A stretch of 7,522 nt of DNA, taken from assembly GCA_034435315.1 (NCBI GenBank), contig DAOTYB010000105.1, forward strand, positions 1 through 7,522. The letters are read 5' to 3'. The notes beneath the pieces were generated by a model. The model was not told the origin of the DNA. It was given only the letters and a program-made list of their open reading frames with translations, and did not search any database. Positions 5,605-7,522 of this stretch are shown piece after piece. This DNA is from VGOB01 sp034435315. GTDB lineage: Bacteria; Chloroflexota; Anaerolineae; UBA4142. The translations under genes and the position numbers were made by a program. Position 1 is the first letter of the stretch. Each line of letters starts with the position of its first letter.

Positions 5605-5618
5605 CGCTCACTGCTCAC
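5605..5618. repeat. Two-unit 7-bp repeat at the M28 peptidase stop
   Basis: On the coding (minus) strand GTGAGCA and GTGAGCG lie end to end, and the first unit contains the TGA stop (5617-5615) of the peptidase gene. Two copies alone could be chance. It is listed because four other genes here end in the same way. Confidence 0.4.
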
Positions 5619-6883
5619 CGCCGGGCATCCATCAACTCTACCGCGCGCACCGCCACGCGCCCGGCTTCGTCCAGCCATTCCGCGCGCAGTTGTTCGATGG
5701 TGTCTTGCGGTGTGTGCAGCAGCGTGTAGTCGCGCATGAAAAAGACCGCGTCAATTCCCACATTGCGAAACGACGCGTGATCGCTACTATACCCTTCGCC
5801 TAATTTGAAACTGCGCGCGTCAATGCCCAACTCGCGCACCGCCTCTAGCGCCAGTTTGCCGATGCGCCCCTCACCATCCATCAAGAGTGGACCGGTGCCG
5901 CCGCCCAGCGTATCGAAATTGATCATCGCCACAATGCGCCCACGCGCCGCGTCACTCAAACTGGCGACATACTGCCGCGAACCGACCAAGCCGATCTCTT
6001 CCGCATCGAACGCGATGAAGACGAGTGTGTGCTGGATGGGCTTGTGCGCGAGCACGCGCGCGGTCTCCAGCAACACCGCCACACCCGACGCGTTATCGTT
6101 CGCGCCCGCGCCCACCTCCACCGAATCGTAATGCGCGCCCAGAACGATGGTCTCGTCGCGCGTGCCGCGGCGAATCGCGATGATATTGCGCGCGGTTTTG
6201 AGCACGGTCTCGGTATCACTTTCGATTTTGATCTTGACCGTGTCGTGCGCGAGCGCGTCGAGAAGCGCTTGCCCTTCCCGCCCGCTCAGCGCGAGGACAG
6301 GGCGCGTGGTGCGCTCGCGCAGTGTGCCGGCGAACAGGTCAGGCGCGTTGTTGTACACGATGGTCGCCAGCGCGCCGGCGCGTTCCGCATTGCGCGCTTT
6401 ATCGGAAAACGGCAGCGTGCCGCGCGACACCAGCGCGATCTTACCGCGCACATTCACGCGCGCAAAATCGCTTTCCGTGCCCACACCACTCACCGCGACG
6501 AGTTCCGCTTCCACCACGCCCGCCGGGCTGTACTGCAACGGGCGCGCGTCCAGTGCGCGCGTTTCGGGCGCAGTGACGTAAACGCGCGTGCCGCGATCCT
6601 CCCAACTTTCAAACGTGAACGCTTGCTTTTCGAGGGTATAGCCATAGCGCGCCAATTCTTGCGCCAGATATTCGCTGGCGCGCGCCGCGCCCTCCGAACC
6701 GCTGACGCGCGCGCCGATCGTCACCGCGAGCATACGCGCGTGCTCCAGCGCGCGCGCGGCATTGAATTCCACGCGCGGCGTGGGGGTGGGCGCCGGCGTT
6801 GCGGTAGGTGGCGCGGACGCGCACGCGCTCGCCGCTAACAGCGCGAGCACAAGTGTTAGCAAACGTATGATTCTGGTGAACAC
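5615..6883 (-). CDS. Secreted lipoprotein M28-family metallopeptidase with PA domain
   Basis: 422 residues. Residues 1-20 are a signal peptide (basic MFTRIIR, then a hydrophobic stretch) ending in AASA-C21, a type II lipobox. A Thr/Pro linker (25-37) follows, so the enzyme should be anchored on the outer face of the membrane. Residues about 120-210 fit a protease-associated insert (VRGKIALVSRG). The catalytic domain shows the complete M28 set for a two-zinc aminopeptidase: H251 and D253 (GAHYDSV), D263 (NDNASG), general base E295 and ligand E296 (DAEEIG), D324 (INFDTLGG) and H390 (LLHTPQD). The start is GTG 6883, supported by AAGGAGGA at 6895-6888. Likely role: removing N-terminal residues from external peptides. 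The exact specificity is not readable. Its stop lies in a two-unit 7-bp repeat. Confidence 0.95.
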   Translation of the reverse strand: MFTRIIRLLTLVLALLAASACASAPPTATPAPTPTPRVEFNAARALEHARMLAVTIGARVSGSEGAARASEYLAQELARYGYTLEKQAFTFESWEDRGTRVYVTAPETRALDARPLQYSPAGVVEAELVAVSGVGTESDFARVNVRGKIALVSRGTLPFSDKARNAERAGALATIVYNNAPDLFAGTLRERTTRPVLALSGREGQALLDALAHDTVKIKIESDTETVLKTARNIIAIRRGTRDETIVLGAHYDSVEVGAGANDNASGVAVLLETARVLAHKPIQHTLVFIAFDAEEIGLVGSRQYVASLSDAARGRIVAMINFDTLGGGTGPLLMDGEGRIGKLALEAVRELGIDARSFKLGEGYSSDHASFRNVGIDAVFFMRDYTLLHTPQDTIEQLRAEWLDEAGRVAVRAVELMDARR

Positions 6884-6910
6884 GGTTTCCTCCTTCGAAA
6901 ATACATCTGG

Positions 6911-6971
6911 CCACGAAGGTCACGAAGGAACACGAAGAAAAAACCTTCGTGACTCTTCGTGTCCTTCGTGG
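6911..6971. repeat. Inverted CACGAAGG tandem arrays upstream of the M28 gene
   Basis: Three imperfect CACGAAG-type units (6912-6937) face three inverted units (CCTTCGTGA, CTCTTCGTG, TCCTTCGTGG; 6944-6971). The outermost nine bases, CCACGAAGG (6911-6919) and CCTTCGTGG (6963-6971), pair perfectly. The inner units can pair in more than one register around an AAAAAA loop. The structure sits 16 bases beyond the ribosome-binding site of the minus-strand peptidase gene, so it would lie in its promoter or leader. No other promoter for that gene is clear. Confidence 0.75.
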
Positions 6972-7045
6972 ATCTTTTCATCCGTCGTGGCGGGCGCACG
7001 CGCCCATGCACAACTCCTTATGAAAAATGACGACGCAGGACAAAC

Positions 7046-7072
7046 GACGAATGACGAATTTCGTCCTTCGTC
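7046..7072. repeat. Quasi-palindrome of GACGAA/TTCGTC units
   Basis: Two GACGAA units (7046-7051 and 7053-7058) face two TTCGTC units (7060-7065 and 7067-7072), with single-base T or C spacers. It has the same layout as 6911-6971 and 3652-3766: a short tandem repeat followed closely by its inverted copy. No gene spans 6972-7140. Apart from this and the small hairpin at 7112-7130, I see only unremarkable sequence there. Confidence 0.6.
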
Positions 7073-7111
7073 TTTGGTCATCAGGACAAACACAATTTGT
7101 TGCGAGAATTC

Positions 7112-7130
7112 CATACCGCGCGGCGGTATG
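7112..7130. repeat. Short perfect hairpin (CATACCGC-GCG-GCGGTATG)
   Basis: Eight perfect base pairs around a three-base GCG loop. It is symmetric enough to be a protein-binding dyad or a small repeat remnant. No gene start is adjacent on either strand, and no T-run follows. Confidence 0.45.
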
Positions 7131-7142
7131 CGCGTTGACAGA

Positions 7143-7204
7143 AACTTGTCATGTCGAACGAAGTGAGACATCTCGCTCCGCTCGATGTGACAAGTTCTGA
7201 GTAG
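7143..7204. repeat. Palindromic interspersed repeat, diverged copy 3
   Basis: Outer arms AACTTGTCATGTCGA (7143-7157) and TCGATGTGACAAGTT (7182-7196) pair along 15 bases, two of them G-T. The inner sequence allows local alternatives: ATGTC (7151-7155) with GACAT (7167-7171), or ACATC (7168-7172) with GATGT (7184-7188). These two share bases and exclude each other. CTGAGTAG (7197-7204) follows, the core of the boundary motif also flanking the other copies. It is related to 1-116 and 7296-7407 through the GTCAT..CGA and ATCTCG segments. The minus-strand open frame across it (7210-6920) is a repeat artefact. Confidence 0.65.
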
Positions 7205-7217
7205 CAGCATACTACAA

Positions 7218-7250
7218 AGACCTGACAGGTTTCCAAAACCCGTCAGGTCT
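7218..7250. repeat. Tight 14-bp hairpin (AGACCTGAC...GTCAGGTCT)
   Basis: AGACCTGAC (7218-7226) and GTCAGGTCT (7242-7250) pair perfectly. After an A/C mismatch, GGTTT (7228-7232) pairs with AAACC (7236-7240), leaving a CCA triloop. It is a small, nearly perfect palindrome of the interspersed-repeat type. There is no gene on either side within 330 bases, so a terminator role is unlikely. Confidence 0.65.
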
Positions 7251-7254
7251 CGCG

Positions 7255-7272
7255 AACCTGCTTCAGCAGGTT
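7255..7272. repeat. Small hairpin AACCTGC-TTCA-GCAGGTT
   Basis: Seven perfect base pairs around a TTCA tetraloop, four bases after the preceding hairpin. The two probably belong to one repeat unit. No T-run follows on the plus strand. Confidence 0.5.
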
Positions 7273-7295
7273 TCCCACTTTTCAGCCGCCGATTT

Positions 7296-7407
7296 GTAAC
7301 TGCTCAGGTTGTCATTTCGAGGAGCGATTTTTGCGACGAGAAATCTCTGGTATGCCAATGCGGAGATTTCTCGCTTCGCTCGAAATGACAGTGAGCTGAG
7401 TAGTTAC
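7296..7407. repeat. Palindromic interspersed repeat, complete copy 2 (MITE-like outline)
   Basis: Termini GTAACTGCTCAG (7296-7307) and CTGAGTAGTTAC (7396-7407) are inverted with one difference. Inside them GTCATTTCGAG (7311-7321) pairs with CTCGAAATGAC (7379-7389), and CGAGAAATCTC (7337-7347) with GAGATTTCTCG (7363-7373). The 5' arm carries about ten extra bases between the outer and inner stems. Total length is 112 bp with no coding capacity. No target-site duplication is visible, so mobility is inferred only from the presence of related copies at 1-116 and 7143-7204. Confidence 0.75.
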
Positions 7408-7522
7408 CGCGCAGGCATTGAGCCGGGCCTTGCAGGCCACATTCGCTGCCCGAAACACCCATCCCCTGCCGCCGCATCTCCCCGCTCCGCCTGCCTCCTG
7501 GCGGCGTGCTTTCCTGAGGACC
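7408..7522. other. GC-rich gene-free tail with a minus-strand open frame running off the edge
   Basis: No start, conserved domain or clear gene is visible. On the minus strand one frame is open from the right edge (7522) through this tail and on through the palindromic repeat, with an ATG at about 7477. The inferred protein is Gly/Arg-rich and continues into repeat-derived sequence, so it is probably not a gene unless it is the end of one starting outside the window. A small dyad GGCCT-TGC-AGGCC lies at 7426-7438. A structured RNA or another repeat family is possible. Confidence 0.4.

Noticed and set aside
6029..6838. 269-codon open frame on the plus strand
   Set aside because: It is antisense to the M28 peptidase, which has a full set of metal ligands and a signal peptide. 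The shadow is an arginine-rich composition artefact.
7135..7140. TTGACA as a plus-strand -35 element
   Set aside because: No acceptable -10 lies 16-18 bases downstream and no plus-strand gene follows.
6920..7210. Minus-strand frame reading HIERSEMS-type peptide
   Set aside because: The peptide is the translation of the palindromic repeat at 7143-7204 and of the inverted arrays. This is a common source of false gene calls.
7255..7272. Hairpin as an intrinsic terminator
   Set aside because: There is no T-run after it and no gene ends nearby on either strand.

Overview
The window looks like a chromosomal segment of a GC-rich environmental bacterium, most plausibly a member of the Chloroflexota (Anaerolineae-like). 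This assignment is inference. It rests on the heavy use of GCGC/CGCG in coding DNA, a lipoprotein with a Thr/Pro linker straight after its lipobox, and gene-free stretches packed with short palindromes and 7-8 bp tandem repeats. No rRNA or tRNA gene, transposase, phage gene or CRISPR array is visible.

Layout. Positions 1-424 hold no gene. They contain a palindromic repeat cut by the left edge and a chain of GC-rich hairpins. The plus strand then carries a compact cluster: an OsmC-family protein (425-850), a small two-cluster ferredoxin (858-1058), endonuclease IV nfo (1078-1926), an unrecognised protein (about 2015-2632) and a low-specificity L-threonine aldolase (2629-3666). The first three are separated by 7 and 19 bases and the last two share an ATGA overlap. 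The minus strand carries, in transcription order, an exported M28-family metallopeptidase lipoprotein (6883-5615), then the alpha (5541-4561) and beta (4532-3765) subunits of a family I (glutaconate/IpdAB-like) CoA-transferase. A good sigma70-type promoter lies just before the alpha subunit. The two gene groups converge at about 3667-3764. Positions 6884-7522 are again gene-free and full of hairpins, with a second and third relative of the left-edge repeat.

How the genes work together. OsmC (thiol peroxide or electrophile detoxification), a ferredoxin and endonuclease IV (repair of abasic and oxidised DNA) suggest an oxidative-damage operon. The threonine aldolase (threonine or allo-threonine to glycine plus acetaldehyde) is translationally coupled to an unknown protein. 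The CoA-transferase pair probably activates or processes a carboxylic acid, substrate unknown. The M28 enzyme degrades peptides outside the membrane.

The most interesting signals are in the non-coding layer. First, five of the seven genes' stop codons lie in, or at the edge of, 7-8 bp tandem repeats; in the two clearest arrays the repeats put stops in all three frames. Second, the palindromic repeats near both window ends differ by paired compensatory base changes, which points to a maintained folded structure.
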